A stretch of DNA of 64,000 nt from Arthrobacter sp. CAN_C5 (GCF_017875735.1 NZ_JAGGMZ010000001.1:682001-746000); one strand, 5' to 3'. Counted from the stretch's first letter, positions 25,483 to 35,198 are shown. The notes: generated by a model from the letters alone, not told the origin. A program made the numbers and translations.

Positions 25483-25621
25483 CCTTCAGTCTCGAAATCG
25501 AGGAGTCCTGATAAGAGGGCTAGCGAAAGTCTGAGCTGTAGCCCTGCGACTGTAACCCTGCGTGTTACAGGGCGGTGGATGCTTCGTTTCCGGTGACGGT
25601 GCCTGAAAGGGTGGAATAGTG

Positions 25622-26517
25622 ATGGTGTCCACAACGGGGCCTCGCCGAATGATTGGAGACCCCTTGACCATCATGCCTGCTCCTCAGATCGGCCGGTATG
25701 CCGCTTTCTCGGACCGGGCCGACTGTGGAAACCCCGCCGGAGTTGTCCTCGACGCACAGCATCTGAGCGTCGAGGACATGCAGCGCATCGCGGCCGATGT
25801 GGGAGATAGCGAAACCGCGTTCGTGATCTCTTCCCTCCAGCGCAACACCGCGCTGACAGTCCGCTATTTCGCACCCGGGGGCGAGGTCGATTTCTGTGGT
25901 CATGCGACCATCTCCACTGCTGTCGCGCTGGGACATGAACTAGGTTTCGGGGATTTCACACTGGATACCAGGGTGGGAAACGTTTTGCGTCAGCCACCAC
26001 CACTGACGCAGGGACCAGCGGCGCATTCCAGAGCCCCACCATCTCAAGCGCACCCATAACTGCTGGTCAGCTCAAAGATGTCCTCCACCATCTCGGGTGG
26101 GACGGCACAGACCTGCATCCGGATTTCCCGCCGGCGATCGGATTCGGCGGCAACCATCACCCGGTGCTCGTCGCCTGCAACACATCGCGGCTTGCGCTGC
26201 TCAACTATGACTTTGAGAAACTCCGGGCCCTCTGTTTGGCGCAAAACTGGGTGACCGTCCAGCTCATCACCCCCACCGGGGCTGGGCAATGGCACTCACG
26301 GAACCCGTTTCCGTGGGGCGGAGTCATCGAAGACCCAGCCACAGGTGCAGCGGCAGCAGCCTTCGCCGGTTACCTTGCAAAGCTTGGCCGTGCCACAACC
26401 GGTGACACATTGACGATCACCCAAGGAGTCGAAATGGGACGCCGCAGCCACATCAACGTGGAACTCCTCGCCACCACCGCCCTGATCTCGGGATCAGTCA
26501 CCCCTATCCGGGCTTGA
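25622..26517 (+). pseudogene. PhzF family isomerase/epimerase, frameshifted
   Basis: PhzF-fold (diaminopimelate-epimerase-like) gene in two frames. Part 1 encodes YAAFSDRADCGNPAGVVLD, the FAPGGEVDFCGHATIST active-site region and ends in nonsense after DTRVGN (stop near 26057). From about 25984 the next frame carries on in register (ASATTTDAGTSGAFQ, then GWDGTDLHPDFPP, FGGNHHPVLVA) to VIEDPATGAAAAAFAGYL and the stop at 26517. One missing base in the run of four T at 25983-25986 explains everything. All domain blocks are present, so this is a recent lesion, a sequencing error, or rarely a programmed shift. Confidence 0.88.
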
Positions 26518-26538
26518 CCCCGACCGGACTGTTCGGGG
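26518..26538. terminator. short hairpin between convergent phzF and cupin genes
   Basis: CCCCGA (26518-26523) pairs with TCGGGG (26533-26538) immediately after the phzF stop. Only six base pairs, no T-tract. A weak candidate terminator. Confidence 0.35.
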
Positions 26539-26641
26539 GAATCAGCACTATGGATGGTTCAGACCGAAGGTCTCCTGATGGACTCCGGACAACACGCGCC
26601 CCGCCCGAGTGAGTAGCGACGCTGTTCGCTTCTGGGACTGT

Positions 26642-27001
26642 TCAGCCCTTCCAGGCGGAGGCGGGCCCGAGAATGGCGTCAGACCCGTCAGGTGCTGCGG
26701 GTGTAAGTTCCTTCAACTCTACGAAGAATGAATGAGTGTTCGACTGCCCGATATTGTCCCCTACGTGATCCTGGGCGGGCAACCAGCGGACAACCCCGGC
26801 GGGAAGGTCAACCTCCACTGACTTTCCATTGGCAGAGATACGACGGCGGAAATCGCTGGCAGTGATCATTACGCTATCCGGGTGATGATGTTCTGTGGTG
26901 ACGTTCCCCGGTTCGTCCGTGTATTCGAGAACACGGACTCGCTCATTTTCGAATACAACGCGGTAGTTCTCAGGATTTGTCTCGACGGGATCCTTTGCCA
27001 T
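26642..27001 (-). CDS. small cupin-domain protein
   Basis: 119 residues of a single cupin barrel: VRVLEYTDEPGNVTTEHHHPDSVMI holds the His-rich metal-binding strand pair, with a second half RWLPAQDHVGDNIGQSNTHSFFVELKE. The ATG at 27001 starts MAKDPVETNPENYRVVFENE, matching relatives; an upstream in-frame start at 27058 would add 19 residues of low similarity. Substrate unknown. Confidence 0.82.
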   Translation of the reverse strand: MAKDPVETNPENYRVVFENERVRVLEYTDEPGNVTTEHHHPDSVMITASDFRRRISANGKSVEVDLPAGVVRWLPAQDHVGDNIGQSNTHSFFVELKELTPAAPDGSDAILGPASAWKG

Positions 27002-27080
27002 GGACGGCAACTTACGCTCGTCCGAGGATAGTGGCAAGACAACGCGTTGACTCATCAATACCTACGATGATGATTGGCCG

Positions 27081-27914
27081 CTACGTCGGGCTGCTGAACG
27101 GTTCCAGTTTCCGTCCCGACCGCTTCCCGGTGGGCCCGCATACAGTGACGGTCAATATAGTGGCGGCCGCTCCGGCCGCCACTGCAACTGCGGACCGGGA
27201 ACGACCGCGTTGCCCGATGATCACACCGGCGAATGCCCAGAGGAGAGTGCCGATGTAGAAACGGGAGGAGACGCTGGTGCGTTCCGGCATGGCCGCAGCT
27301 CTGGTGCCGAGCACACCGAGCCCCGCGAGGAGCGCCGCTCCTGCGGTGGCGGCTTTCGGCCCGGCGGGGACAATGTTGTTGCTGACGAGCATGGCTGCCA
27401 GGTTGACTCCGCATGCTGCCTGACCCCAGGCCGCGAGCATTCCCGCTGCGGGGGCGGCCGCAGCCACTTCTGCGGTGGTCAGATCGCCCTTGAGCTCTGC
27501 ATGAGCGATTCGGCGGCGTCCCAACTCTGCGAGCACAGCGATTGTGACCAGCGCTCCCTGGGCGCTCCAGAACTTGCCGGATCGCACGAGTGGCGCCCAG
27601 ATACCGGTGGCGGCGAACGCCCCGGCGAGAGGCCAGCCCACTGCACGCGAGATGTCCAGGTTCCGGGCCGGGCCGAGGGCCTGATGGACCGCGTAGGCGA
27701 TGGACGAGGCGAAGATGGGGAACCAAACGGTAAAGGTGTAAGGGGCCGGTTGAATCACGTTGGGTGGAGCGTTCTCCCCGTTGAAGCGTGGACCGTAGAC
27801 CGTTGGCAAGAGGACCTGGGCGGCAGCGGCCGCACACGTGAGCACGCGCCGGGATGGGTCGCCCGTGGCAAATGCCCACACTCGGCTGGGGAGACTGGGA
27901 ACGGGGTCGGTCAT
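27081..27914 (-). CDS. TspO/MBR-like polytopic membrane protein
   Basis: 277 residues with about eight hydrophobic helices. PPNVIQPAPYTFTVWFPIF resembles the TspO/MBR signature (proline-tyrosine-phenylalanine then W-x-P-I) and is followed by SSIAYAVHQAL, but tryptophans elsewhere are fewer than in classical TspO. The ATG at 27914 has AGGAG 5 bases upstream, better than the upstream in-frame start. Could be a tetrapyrrole-related transporter/sensor or an unrelated membrane family; function uncertain. Confidence 0.65.
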   Translation of the reverse strand: MTDPVPSLPSRVWAFATGDPSRRVLTCAAAAAQVLLPTVYGPRFNGENAPPNVIQPAPYTFTVWFPIFASSIAYAVHQALGPARNLDISRAVGWPLAGAFAATGIWAPLVRSGKFWSAQGALVTIAVLAELGRRRIAHAELKGDLTTAEVAAAAPAAGMLAAWGQAACGVNLAAMLVSNNIVPAGPKAATAGAALLAGLGVLGTRAAAMPERTSVSSRFYIGTLLWAFAGVIIGQRGRSRSAVAVAAGAAATILTVTVCGPTGKRSGRKLEPFSSPT

Positions 27915-28146
27915 GTGAACTCCTAGGAGGGTGCGAGCAATTCCCGGCCGGAACGCCAGTTTCATCAGTAGTGGGAAAGCAAAGTGGTGTCTCAGGCATC
28001 ACTCCTGCGGGAGAGGAGTTCCTGACGTGCCGATTCCATCGCTGTCCCCGAGGGATGGGACTAGGGTAGGGCCTCACAGGGCTGGCAACAAGCCCTGGGG
28101 TGGTCACACTGGATCCGATAGCTGGGCTCCCCGTCACACCAGCGGG

Positions 28147-28284
28147 TTGACGGGCCCACCGTCCCGGGGCACGCTAGGGGCATGTGGAATTAGCCGCCCC
28201 GCCCGTCCCGTCGGTGCCCACCGTGCGCCGTGACAATGACGCGCCGTCCCACCGGTGCCCCCTTCCACAGTACGAGGAACCCCC
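28147..28284 (+). promoter_or_regulatory. candidate promoter and attenuator-like leader of the ABC-F gene
   Basis: A TTGACG (28147-28152) is followed some 19 bases later by CGCTAG, a possible promoter. The expected transcript begins at or near a 3-codon ORF ATG TGG AAT TAG (28182-28193). The remaining 90 bases are GC-rich with competing CGGTG/CACCG-type pairings and a second ATG at 28236 in another frame, overlapping the ABC-F start. ABC-F resistance genes are often controlled by ribosome-mediated attenuation. No supporting experiment or alignment available here. Confidence 0.35.
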
Positions 28285-29910
28285 GTGAGCGAACACATAG
28301 AGCTATCCGAGGTGTCCCATGGTTACGGCGATCGCCTGCTGCTGGATCACGTCAACCTGAGAATCGGCAGCGGCGAACGGGTAGCAGTGGTCGGTGAAAA
28401 CGGTGCCGGGAAGTCCACCCTCCTGCGGCTCATCGCGGGGCTGGAGTCTCCCGACGGCGGTCAGGTCTCCGTGCACGGGGCAGTCGGTCACCTGCCGCAG
28501 ACCCTCGACCATGCTCCGACCGACACGGTGCAGACGGTCATCGATACGGCGTTGGCCAGGATCCGCTCCATCGAGGCGGAGCTGCGGACCCGGGAGGCCG
28601 CGTTGGCTGTCGCTGACTCCGACGAGCTTGAACGCTATGGCGCGGCCCAATCCGCGTACGACCTCCATGATGGCTACGCCGTCGATTCTCGGGTCGATGC
28701 TGCACTCAGCCAGCTCCGCCTGGGTGGTCTGCAGCGGAACCGCACCCTCGACACACTGTCCGGTGGGGAGCAGGAACGTCTGGCGCTGGCCTGCCTGCTC
28801 GCGGATCCCGCCGCCATCCTGCTGCTGGATGAACCGACCAACCACCTCGACGACAACGCCGTCGCCTGGCTGGAGCGCGAGCTGGCCGCCCACCGGGGCG
28901 CGGTCGTTGCCATCTCCCACGATCGTTCGTTCCTGCGCACCTTCGCCACGACAATCATCGAGGTCGATGGCGACCGACGGGAGCTGCGCCGCTACGGTGA
29001 CGGGTACAACGGGTATCTGCAGGCCAAGGCCGCCGAGCGGCGCCGCTGGGAACAGGACTACCAGCAGTGGATGGACGCCAAGGAAGCTGAACGGGCCAAG
29101 GCCGCGGCGGTCGAGGGCCGGATGGGTTACGGTCGGCGACGCGACGGGGACAAGATGGGCTACGACTTCAAGCAGGGAACGGTCCAGGAAGCAATCACCA
29201 GCCAGAAACGCAACGCCCTGGAACGCCTGCGCCGACTCCAGGAACACCCGGTGGACCGGCCACCGCAGCCACTGACACTCTCAGCACAGTTCGGGGGCCA
29301 GTCGCTCACTGGTACAGTCCTGGAACTGGACGGCGCGGCGGTAGCCGACCGACTCGCCGTGGAGGCCCTGGCTGTCGGAGCGGGGGACAACCTCCTGGTC
29401 ACCGGACCCAACGGGGCGGGCAAAACCACCCTTCTCGAGGTCATGGCCGGGGTGTGTCCCGTGGACCGGGGCACCCTAGCCCAGCGCGGACACCTGGGGT
29501 ACCTTCCGCAGGAACTGCGTCCACACCGGAAACCGTCAATGCGCCTGCTGCCAGCCTTTGCCTCCGGGCTCATCGGGGATCTGGAGGAGCATGCGGATCG
29601 CCTGCTGAACCTGGGCCTGTTCCGCACCGCTGATCTCCTGGTGCCTGTGGGATCGCTGTCCGCCGGGCAGTATCGGAGGCTCGCACTGGCCCGCCTGCTG
29701 GTGGGGCGCTACGACGTCATCCTGTTCGATGAGCCGACCAACCATCTGGCGCCCGTCCTGGTAGGGGAACTCGAGGAGGCCTTGGCTGGCTACGGAGGGA
29801 CGCTGGTGATCGCCAGTCACGACCGCGAGCTGCGGCGGTGGTTCTCGACCCTCCCCACGGGGCGTGAGCTGCGGCTGGAATCCGGACGGGTCGCAGGATC
29901 GCCCAGCTAG
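28285..29910 (+). CDS. ABC-F family ATPase (ribosome-protection type)
   Basis: Soluble tandem-ATPase ABC protein with no membrane domain, 541 residues. Walker A motifs GENGAGKSTLL and GPNGAGKTTLL, signatures LSGGEQERLALA and LSAGQYRRLALA, Walker B LLLDEPTNHLDD and LFDEPTNHLAP. The linker between the domains is charged (RRRWEQDYQQWMDAKEAERA). The overall form matches actinobacterial ABC-F proteins related to the macrolide/lincosamide/pleuromutilin protectors. Resistance is not proven from sequence; it might instead be a translation factor. GTG start with GAGGAA upstream. Confidence 0.88.
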   Translation: MSEHIELSEVSHGYGDRLLLDHVNLRIGSGERVAVVGENGAGKSTLLRLIAGLESPDGGQVSVHGAVGHLPQTLDHAPTDTVQTVIDTALARIRSIEAELRTREAALAVADSDELERYGAAQSAYDLHDGYAVDSRVDAALSQLRLGGLQRNRTLDTLSGGEQERLALACLLADPAAILLLDEPTNHLDDNAVAWLERELAAHRGAVVAISHDRSFLRTFATTIIEVDGDRRELRRYGDGYNGYLQAKAAERRRWEQDYQQWMDAKEAERAKAAAVEGRMGYGRRRDGDKMGYDFKQGTVQEAITSQKRNALERLRRLQEHPVDRPPQPLTLSAQFGGQSLTGTVLELDGAAVADRLAVEALAVGAGDNLLVTGPNGAGKTTLLEVMAGVCPVDRGTLAQRGHLGYLPQELRPHRKPSMRLLPAFASGLIGDLEEHADRLLNLGLFRTADLLVPVGSLSAGQYRRLALARLLVGRYDVILFDEPTNHLAPVLVGELEEALAGYGGTLVIASHDRELRRWFSTLPTGRELRLESGRVAGSPS

Positions 29911-30005
29911 ACCCGGGCCGCCCAGGGAAAGTGCCTCACCAGCAGGCGAGTGGTGTGGCAACAACGCCTGTGCAGTAGCGCCACTTTTTTGGGCACGTCT
30001 GTAAT

Positions 30006-30023
30006 ATAGAACGAACGGTCAGT
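30006..30023. promoter_or_regulatory. PaaR operator in front of paaJFH
   Basis: ATAGAACGAACGGTCAGT; its reverse complement aligns with the other three copies (37094, 41876, 51397) to a consensus close to ACCGAACGTTCGTTCAGT. It overlaps a TAATAT -10-like hexamer at 30002-30007 and lies about 52 bp before the paaJ start. Confidence 0.75.
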
Positions 30024-30075
30024 AATTGAGCTGGCCGAAGGACTAACAAAATCGCTGATGATTCTGGAGGCAGGC

Positions 30076-31284
30076 ATGGCCGAGGCATTTCTGGTCGGCG
30101 GGGTTCGCACCCCGGTAGGACGCTACGGCGGGGCCCTTTCAGGAGTCAGGCCCGACGATCTGGCGGCGCTGGCGATCCGCGAAGCCGTAACCCGCGCGGG
30201 AATCGACCCCGGGGAAATTGACGAGGTAATCTTCGGCAACGCCAACGGAGCCGGTGAGGAAAACCGCAACGTCGCCCGGATGGCGTCCCTGCTCGCCGGC
30301 CTGCCGGAGACGGTTCCCGGCATCACCGTTAACCGGCTCTGCGCGTCAGGCCTGTCAGCAATCATTATGGCCTCCCACATGATCAAGTCCGGGGCAGCAG
30401 ATATCGTCGTCGCCGGCGGCGTGGAATCCATGAGCCGTGCCCCCTGGGTAATGGAGAAACCCGCCAAGGCCTTCGCTAAGCCGGGCGATGTCTTCGACAC
30501 CTCCATTGGGTGGCGCTTCACCAACCCGATCTTCGCGGCGCAGCACAAGACCACCTACTCCATGCCTGAGACGGCCGAGGAGCTCGCATCGGTCGACGGG
30601 ATCACCCGTGACGAAGCCGACGCCTTCGCCCTGCGGTCCCATCAACGGGCCCTCGCCGCCATCGAGGCGGGCCACTTCCGCGACGAGATCGTGCCGGTGC
30701 CCACCCGTGCAGGCAAGCGGGAGGTCCTCGTCGACACCGATGAGGGTCCTCGCGCTGACACCACGCTCGACGTACTCGCGGGTCTCCGCCCGGTCGTCAA
30801 ACGCGACGGGGTGGTCACGGCCGGCAACTCCAGTTCCCTGAACGACGGCGCCTCCGCTATCATCGTCGCTTCAGAAGCGGCGGTAAACCGACTGGGACTC
30901 GCAGCCCGCGCCCGCATTCTCGATGGCGCATCGGCGGGCGTGCCGCCGGCGATCATGGGCATCGGCCCGGTCCCCGCCACCCAGAAGGTGCTTCAGCGCA
31001 CCGGCCTGGGCATCGGCGACCTCACCGCCGTCGAACTTAACGAAGCCTTCGCCACCCAGTCGATCGCCTGCATCCGCAGGCTGGGACTCGATGAGGAAGT
31101 GGTGAACCGGGATGGCGGCGCGATTGCCCTCGGACATCCCCTCGGCTCCTCCGGATCGCGCCTCGCCATCACCCTGCTGGGCCGCCTCGAACGTGAGGCA
31201 CGCGGCGAGGGACGGGCGATCGGACTGGCGACCATGTGCGTCGGCGTCGGCCAGGGCACCGCAATGCTGCTGGAGCGCGTCTAG
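30076..31284 (+). CDS. paaJ: 3-oxoadipyl-CoA/3-oxo-5,6-dehydrosuberyl-CoA thiolase
   Basis: Final thiolase steps of phenylacetate breakdown, releasing acetyl-CoA and succinyl-CoA. 402 residues. The nucleophile Cys lies in VNRLCASGLSAI near residue 90, the His in GGAIALGHPLGSSGSR and the second Cys in TMCVGVGQGTAML. The sequence AEAFLVGGVRTPVGRYGG is PaaJ/PcaF-like. ATG chosen for the GGAGG Shine-Dalgarno. First gene of paaJ-paaF-paaH. Confidence 0.9.
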   Translation: MAEAFLVGGVRTPVGRYGGALSGVRPDDLAALAIREAVTRAGIDPGEIDEVIFGNANGAGEENRNVARMASLLAGLPETVPGITVNRLCASGLSAIIMASHMIKSGAADIVVAGGVESMSRAPWVMEKPAKAFAKPGDVFDTSIGWRFTNPIFAAQHKTTYSMPETAEELASVDGITRDEADAFALRSHQRALAAIEAGHFRDEIVPVPTRAGKREVLVDTDEGPRADTTLDVLAGLRPVVKRDGVVTAGNSSSLNDGASAIIVASEAAVNRLGLAARARILDGASAGVPPAIMGIGPVPATQKVLQRTGLGIGDLTAVELNEAFATQSIACIRRLGLDEEVVNRDGGAIALGHPLGSSGSRLAITLLGRLEREARGEGRAIGLATMCVGVGQGTAMLLERV

Positions 31285-32027
31285 TGGCTGGGTTCACCAC
31301 GCTGAAGGTGCGCGACGACGGCGACCGCCTCACGGTCCAGCTGCACCGGCCGGAGGTTCGCAACGCCATTGACCAGACAATGGTCGATGAACTGCATGCA
31401 GTGTGCGTCCTTCTGGAGAAAGAGCCCCGGGTCCTGATCCTCGCCGGGAGCAACGGCGTCTTTGCCTCAGGGGCGGATATCGCGCAACTGCGCGAGCGAC
31501 GCCGGGACGATGCCCTTGCTGGTATCAACTCCACCCTGTTCGCCCGGATCGCCCGGCTGCCCATGCCGGTGATCGCCGCGCTCGACGGGTACGCGCTCGG
31601 GGGAGGTGCTGAGCTTGCCTACGCAGCAGATTTCAGGATCGGTACGCCCAGCCTGAAGATCGGCAATCCCGAGACCGGCCTTGGCATCCTCGCCGCGGCC
31701 GGTGCAACGTGGCGGCTGCGTGAGCTGGTCGGCGAGCCGCTCGCCAAGGAGATCCTGCTCGCGGGCCGGATCCTGGGGGCTGACGAGGCGCTCGCCGCCA
31801 GGCTCATCACCGAGATCCATGAGCCAGACGCCTTGCTCCCCGCCGCCAACGCGCTGGCCGTCCGGATCGGACGGCAGGACCCGCTGGCCGTCCGGATCAC
31901 CAAGTCCGTGTTCCATGCCCCGCCCGAAGCCCACCCGGTCATCGACCAGTTGGCCCAGGGAATACTGTTCGAATCCGAGGCGAAGTTCGACCGGATGCAG
32001 GCATTCCTCGACAGGAAGAACAAATGA
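31284..32027 (+). CDS. paaF: enoyl-CoA hydratase/isomerase (PaaF-like)
   Basis: Crotonase-fold hydratase, 247 residues, likely acting on 2,3-dehydroadipyl-CoA. CoA-binding oxyanion segments are FASGADIAQL and ALDGYALGGGAELAYAAD. Both catalytic glutamates of true hydratases are kept (GGGAELA and NPETGLG). The usual PGAGGT is replaced by AAAGAT. GTG start overlaps the paaJ stop by one base. Assignment to PaaF rests on the operon. Confidence 0.82.
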   Translation: MAGFTTLKVRDDGDRLTVQLHRPEVRNAIDQTMVDELHAVCVLLEKEPRVLILAGSNGVFASGADIAQLRERRRDDALAGINSTLFARIARLPMPVIAALDGYALGGGAELAYAADFRIGTPSLKIGNPETGLGILAAAGATWRLRELVGEPLAKEILLAGRILGADEALAARLITEIHEPDALLPAANALAVRIGRQDPLAVRITKSVFHAPPEAHPVIDQLAQGILFESEAKFDRMQAFLDRKNK

Positions 32028-32905
32028 CACCATCACCGGAAACCCCTGACACGGTTCCTATCCCCGACCTCGTCGGCGTCCTGGGCGGCGGCCGGATGGG
32101 GGCGGGTATCGCCCATGCGTTCTGCACGGCGGGTGCCACCGTTGTGGTCGTCGAGCGCGACGGCGACGCCGCCGAGGCAGCCCTCCAACGCGTCCTCGAC
32201 GCACTCGGAAAAAGCGTGCAGCGCGGGACGACGACAGAGACCCTCGACACCCTTTCGGCACGGGTGTCCGTCTCCGTTGACTACGCAGCGTTCGAGTCAT
32301 GCGGGTTGGTGGTCGAGGCGGTTCCTGAGGATACAGACCTCAAGTCAGCCGCCCTCACCGCCGTCGAGGAACGGCTGGCTCCCACCGCGTGGCTGGCGAC
32401 CAACACCTCGTCCCTGTCCGTCAGCGACCTGGCCGAGAGACTGCAGCGTCCCGATCGCTTCTGCGGGCTCCACTTCTTCAACCCGGTGCCCGCCTCAACG
32501 CTCATCGAGGTGGTCCTGGCACGGCAGACATCGGACGAGCTGGCCGTCGCAGCGCGCGGGTGGGTGCAGCAGCTGGGGAAGACCCCCGTCGTCGTGAAGG
32601 ATGCGCCTGGGTTTGCGAGCTCGCGGTTGGGCGTTGCGATCGCGCTCGAGGCCATGAGGATGGTCGAGGACGGTGTTGCCTCGGCCGAGGATATCGACAC
32701 CGCAATGGTACTGGGCTACAAGCACCCGGTCGGCCCGCTGCGGACCACCGACCTGGTGGGTCTCGACGTCCGGCTCGGCATTGCCGAGTACCTGGAGTCG
32801 ACGCTGGGGGAGCGGTTCGCGCCGCCTCAGCTGCTGCGGGACAAGGTGGCCCGCGGAGAGCTGGGCCGAAAGTCGGGCAAAGGCTTCTTTGACTGGACCG
32901 AGTAA
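32024..32905 (+). CDS. paaH: 3-hydroxyacyl-CoA dehydrogenase (3-hydroxyadipyl-CoA)
   Basis: NAD-dependent oxidation of 3-hydroxyadipyl-CoA. 293 residues with a Rossmann motif (GVLGGGRMGAGIAHAF near residue 17), the GLHFFNPVP signature with catalytic His, and the C-terminal HPVGPLRTTDLVGLDVRL. ATG overlaps the previous stop by 4 bases (ATGA), so paaJ-paaF-paaH is a coupled operon. Confidence 0.9.
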   Translation: MTPSPETPDTVPIPDLVGVLGGGRMGAGIAHAFCTAGATVVVVERDGDAAEAALQRVLDALGKSVQRGTTTETLDTLSARVSVSVDYAAFESCGLVVEAVPEDTDLKSAALTAVEERLAPTAWLATNTSSLSVSDLAERLQRPDRFCGLHFFNPVPASTLIEVVLARQTSDELAVAARGWVQQLGKTPVVVKDAPGFASSRLGVAIALEAMRMVEDGVASAEDIDTAMVLGYKHPVGPLRTTDLVGLDVRLGIAEYLESTLGERFAPPQLLRDKVARGELGRKSGKGFFDWTE

Positions 32906-33064
32906 ACCAGGGGAGGGTCGAGGATTGCTGAAGTTGGTCGACTGGTTTCCACCAGCCAGGGCGAAGGCCTTGCCAGCGACCGCAAGGTGGGCCATAGTGG
33001 CAATCCACCGACGGCTTTGGTTGAGGAGCCGCCACACCCGGTGAGGTGTTCCAGGAGGCACCCT

Positions 33065-34189
33065 TTGAGCCAGCCCAGCCAACAATCACAGGATCACGAG
33101 CACACGACCCCAACCGCGGAGGCGGTGGCACAGCGTGTGCTCGATGCGTCCCTTGGCATGGTCGACGCGCTGGCCATCCATCTGGGAGACCGGCTGGGGT
33201 GGTACCGGCAGTTGCGGGATGGCGGACCCGCGACAGCAGCTGAGCTGGCCCAGCGATCCGGGACGAACGAGCGGTATACCCGGGAATGGCTGGAGCAGCA
33301 GGCGGTCACCGGAATCCTGTCCGTCGCTTCCGGACCGGCGGACGGTGTAGACGCCGCAGCGCGCGAGCGGCGATTCAGCATCCCCCCGGGCGCGGTGGAG
33401 GCGCTCACCGATGAGGGCAGCCTGAACTACCTCGCCCCGCTGGCCAGGATGTTTGCGGGCGCCGCGGTACAACTGCCATCCCTGCTGGACGCCTATCGGA
33501 CCGGAGGCGGCGTGGGATGGTCAGACTTCGGCGCTGACGCCCGGGAGTCGCAAGCTGATATGAACCGGCCCTGGTTCGAGTCGGTCCTGCCTGGCGCGTT
33601 GCGGGGGATCGAACACCTTGATGCGCGGTTGCGCCTCCCCGGGGCCCGGATAGCCGATGTGGGCGCCGGGGGAGGATGGTCGAGCATCGCCCTGGCCCGC
33701 GCCTATCCGAACGCCACGGTGGAGGGCTTCGACGTCGACCCCGCATCAGTGAAACTGGCGACAGTCAATGCCACCCATGCGGGCATGCAGGACCGGGTCA
33801 GCTTCTGGGAGGCGGACGCCAAGGCGCTCCCCGCAGCGTCCTACGACGCCGTGTTCGCCTTCGAGTGCATCCACGACCTGCCCCACCCCGTGGAGGTCCT
33901 CGCCGCGGCCCGGCAGGCGCTCGCCCCGCATGGCACCGTGATTGTCATGGACGAGGCTGTCGCCGACACTTTCACCGCACCGGGGGATGAATTGGAGCGG
34001 CTCATGTACGGAGTCAGCCTGCTCGTCTGCCTGCCTGATGGCATGTCGCACAAACTCAGCACCGCCACCGGGACGGTGATGCGCCGCGACGTCCTGCACG
34101 CGTACGCGGTGGCGGCCGGGTTTGCCGGCATCAGGACGCTACCGATCGAGGACTTCGGTTTCTGGCGGTTCTACGAGCTGCTCCGATAG
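33065..34189 (+). CDS. SAM-dependent methyltransferase with N-terminal winged helix
   Basis: 374 residues. The N-terminal part (VLDASLGMVDALAIHLGDRL, then LAQRSGTNERYTREWLEQQA) is a winged-helix dimerisation-type domain. The class I methyltransferase core follows: DVGAGGGWSSIALARAYP, GFDVDPASV, then FAFECIHDLPHPVEVL and VIVMDEAVAD. TTG start chosen because AGGAGG lies 6 bases upstream. Set apart from paaH by 159 bases, so probably not a paa gene. Substrate unknown. Confidence 0.8.
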   Translation: MSQPSQQSQDHEHTTPTAEAVAQRVLDASLGMVDALAIHLGDRLGWYRQLRDGGPATAAELAQRSGTNERYTREWLEQQAVTGILSVASGPADGVDAAARERRFSIPPGAVEALTDEGSLNYLAPLARMFAGAAVQLPSLLDAYRTGGGVGWSDFGADARESQADMNRPWFESVLPGALRGIEHLDARLRLPGARIADVGAGGGWSSIALARAYPNATVEGFDVDPASVKLATVNATHAGMQDRVSFWEADAKALPAASYDAVFAFECIHDLPHPVEVLAAARQALAPHGTVIVMDEAVADTFTAPGDELERLMYGVSLLVCLPDGMSHKLSTATGTVMRRDVLHAYAVAAGFAGIRTLPIEDFGFWRFYELLR

Positions 34190-34233
34190 CCGTGTCTCAC
34201 CCAGCGCCGGAGCCGTTCGGTGCCGGGTCCCGT

Positions 34234-35112
34234 TCAGCGCGCCAGGGTGGACAGGTTGACCATGCTGCGGACCGCCTTGAAGTAGCCCCGCTCATACCCC
34301 CTGGCGTTCGGGTGCAGATCGTCGATTGCGGTGAAACCGGTATAGGTGATCCAGGGGTCCCTGGTCCCGATGCCGTGTCCCTTGAACTTCTGGACCACGT
34401 CCACGTACTGCAGACGGTTGGCCTGGGCGTTGTGGCGGATGACCTCATTGAGCGCATCAGTGCCGTCATTGAACAATCGTTGCGCCTCCGTGCTGAGGAG
34501 TACTTCGGAGCCCGATCGTGGCGAGAACAGGTGAGGGTAGCCGGTGACCACAATCTCCGCCGTCGGCGCGGCGGCGCGGAGGTCCCCATACAGGTCATCC
34601 AGGGCGGCGGCGAGGGTGGTCTGAGCCTGGAGCGTGCGGGAATCAATGACCTGCTCGCAGACGGCGAGTGGTTGAGAGGCACACGCGCCCACCACCGAGC
34701 CGAAGTTGAGATCGTTGCCTCCCGCGGAAAGGGTGACCAGATCGGTGCCCTGTCCGATCAACCTGGCGCCGACGAGTTGCTCCAACTGCTCGGGAAGGTC
34801 AGGGACGGCGTCAGTACGGTCGGCGGAAGCCTTCGCTCCGCTGCAGGAGGCATTAAAGGTCAGTTCGATCCCCCGCCGCTCATCGAGGAGACCAGGCAGC
34901 CCCAGCGGTGATTGTCCGCAGGCGTTGACATAGGAGCCTGCACCGAATCCCGCGGCGTAGGAGTCCCCCAGCGCAACATAGTCGGCCGACACCCGGTGGC
35001 GGTCGGGGGTGGTGGCCGAGGTGGGGCCGGCGACGGTGCCGGCGACCAGGCCAAAAGCGAGAAGTGTGGCGGCAGTGCCGCGTCCCAATAGGGACCAGAC
35101 GGGAGTTTTCAT
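34234..35112 (-). CDS. secreted SGNH/GDSL-family lipase/esterase
   Basis: 292 residues with a signal peptide (SLLGRGTAATLLAFGLVAGTV). The GDSL block is YVALGDSYAAGFGAGSYVNA, the Gly/Asn blocks are TLSAGGNDLNFGSVVGAC, and the Asp-His pair is DDLHPNARG near the end. Four or more cysteines suggest disulfides, as in Streptomyces secreted SGNH lipases. The ATG at 35112 is preferred to an in-frame TTG 21 bases upstream. Extracellular lipid or ester hydrolase. Confidence 0.9.
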   Translation of the reverse strand: MKTPVWSLLGRGTAATLLAFGLVAGTVAGPTSATTPDRHRVSADYVALGDSYAAGFGAGSYVNACGQSPLGLPGLLDERRGIELTFNASCSGAKASADRTDAVPDLPEQLEQLVGARLIGQGTDLVTLSAGGNDLNFGSVVGACASQPLAVCEQVIDSRTLQAQTTLAAALDDLYGDLRAAAPTAEIVVTGYPHLFSPRSGSEVLLSTEAQRLFNDGTDALNEVIRHNAQANRLQYVDVVQKFKGHGIGTRDPWITYTGFTAIDDLHPNARGYERGYFKAVRSMVNLSTLAR

Positions 35113-35198
35113 GGATTCAAGGTACTCCTGCAAAGGGCTTCCTGGATACGGGTAGCGGGAAGAACCCGCTACCCGGCCGACACTTGTTAGGGTGGGGC

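Noticed and set aside
25622-26517. phzF as a programmed ribosomal frameshift gene
   Set aside because: The run of four T is a weak slippery site with no downstream stem, and PhzF proteins are not known to need frameshifting. A one-base loss is simpler.
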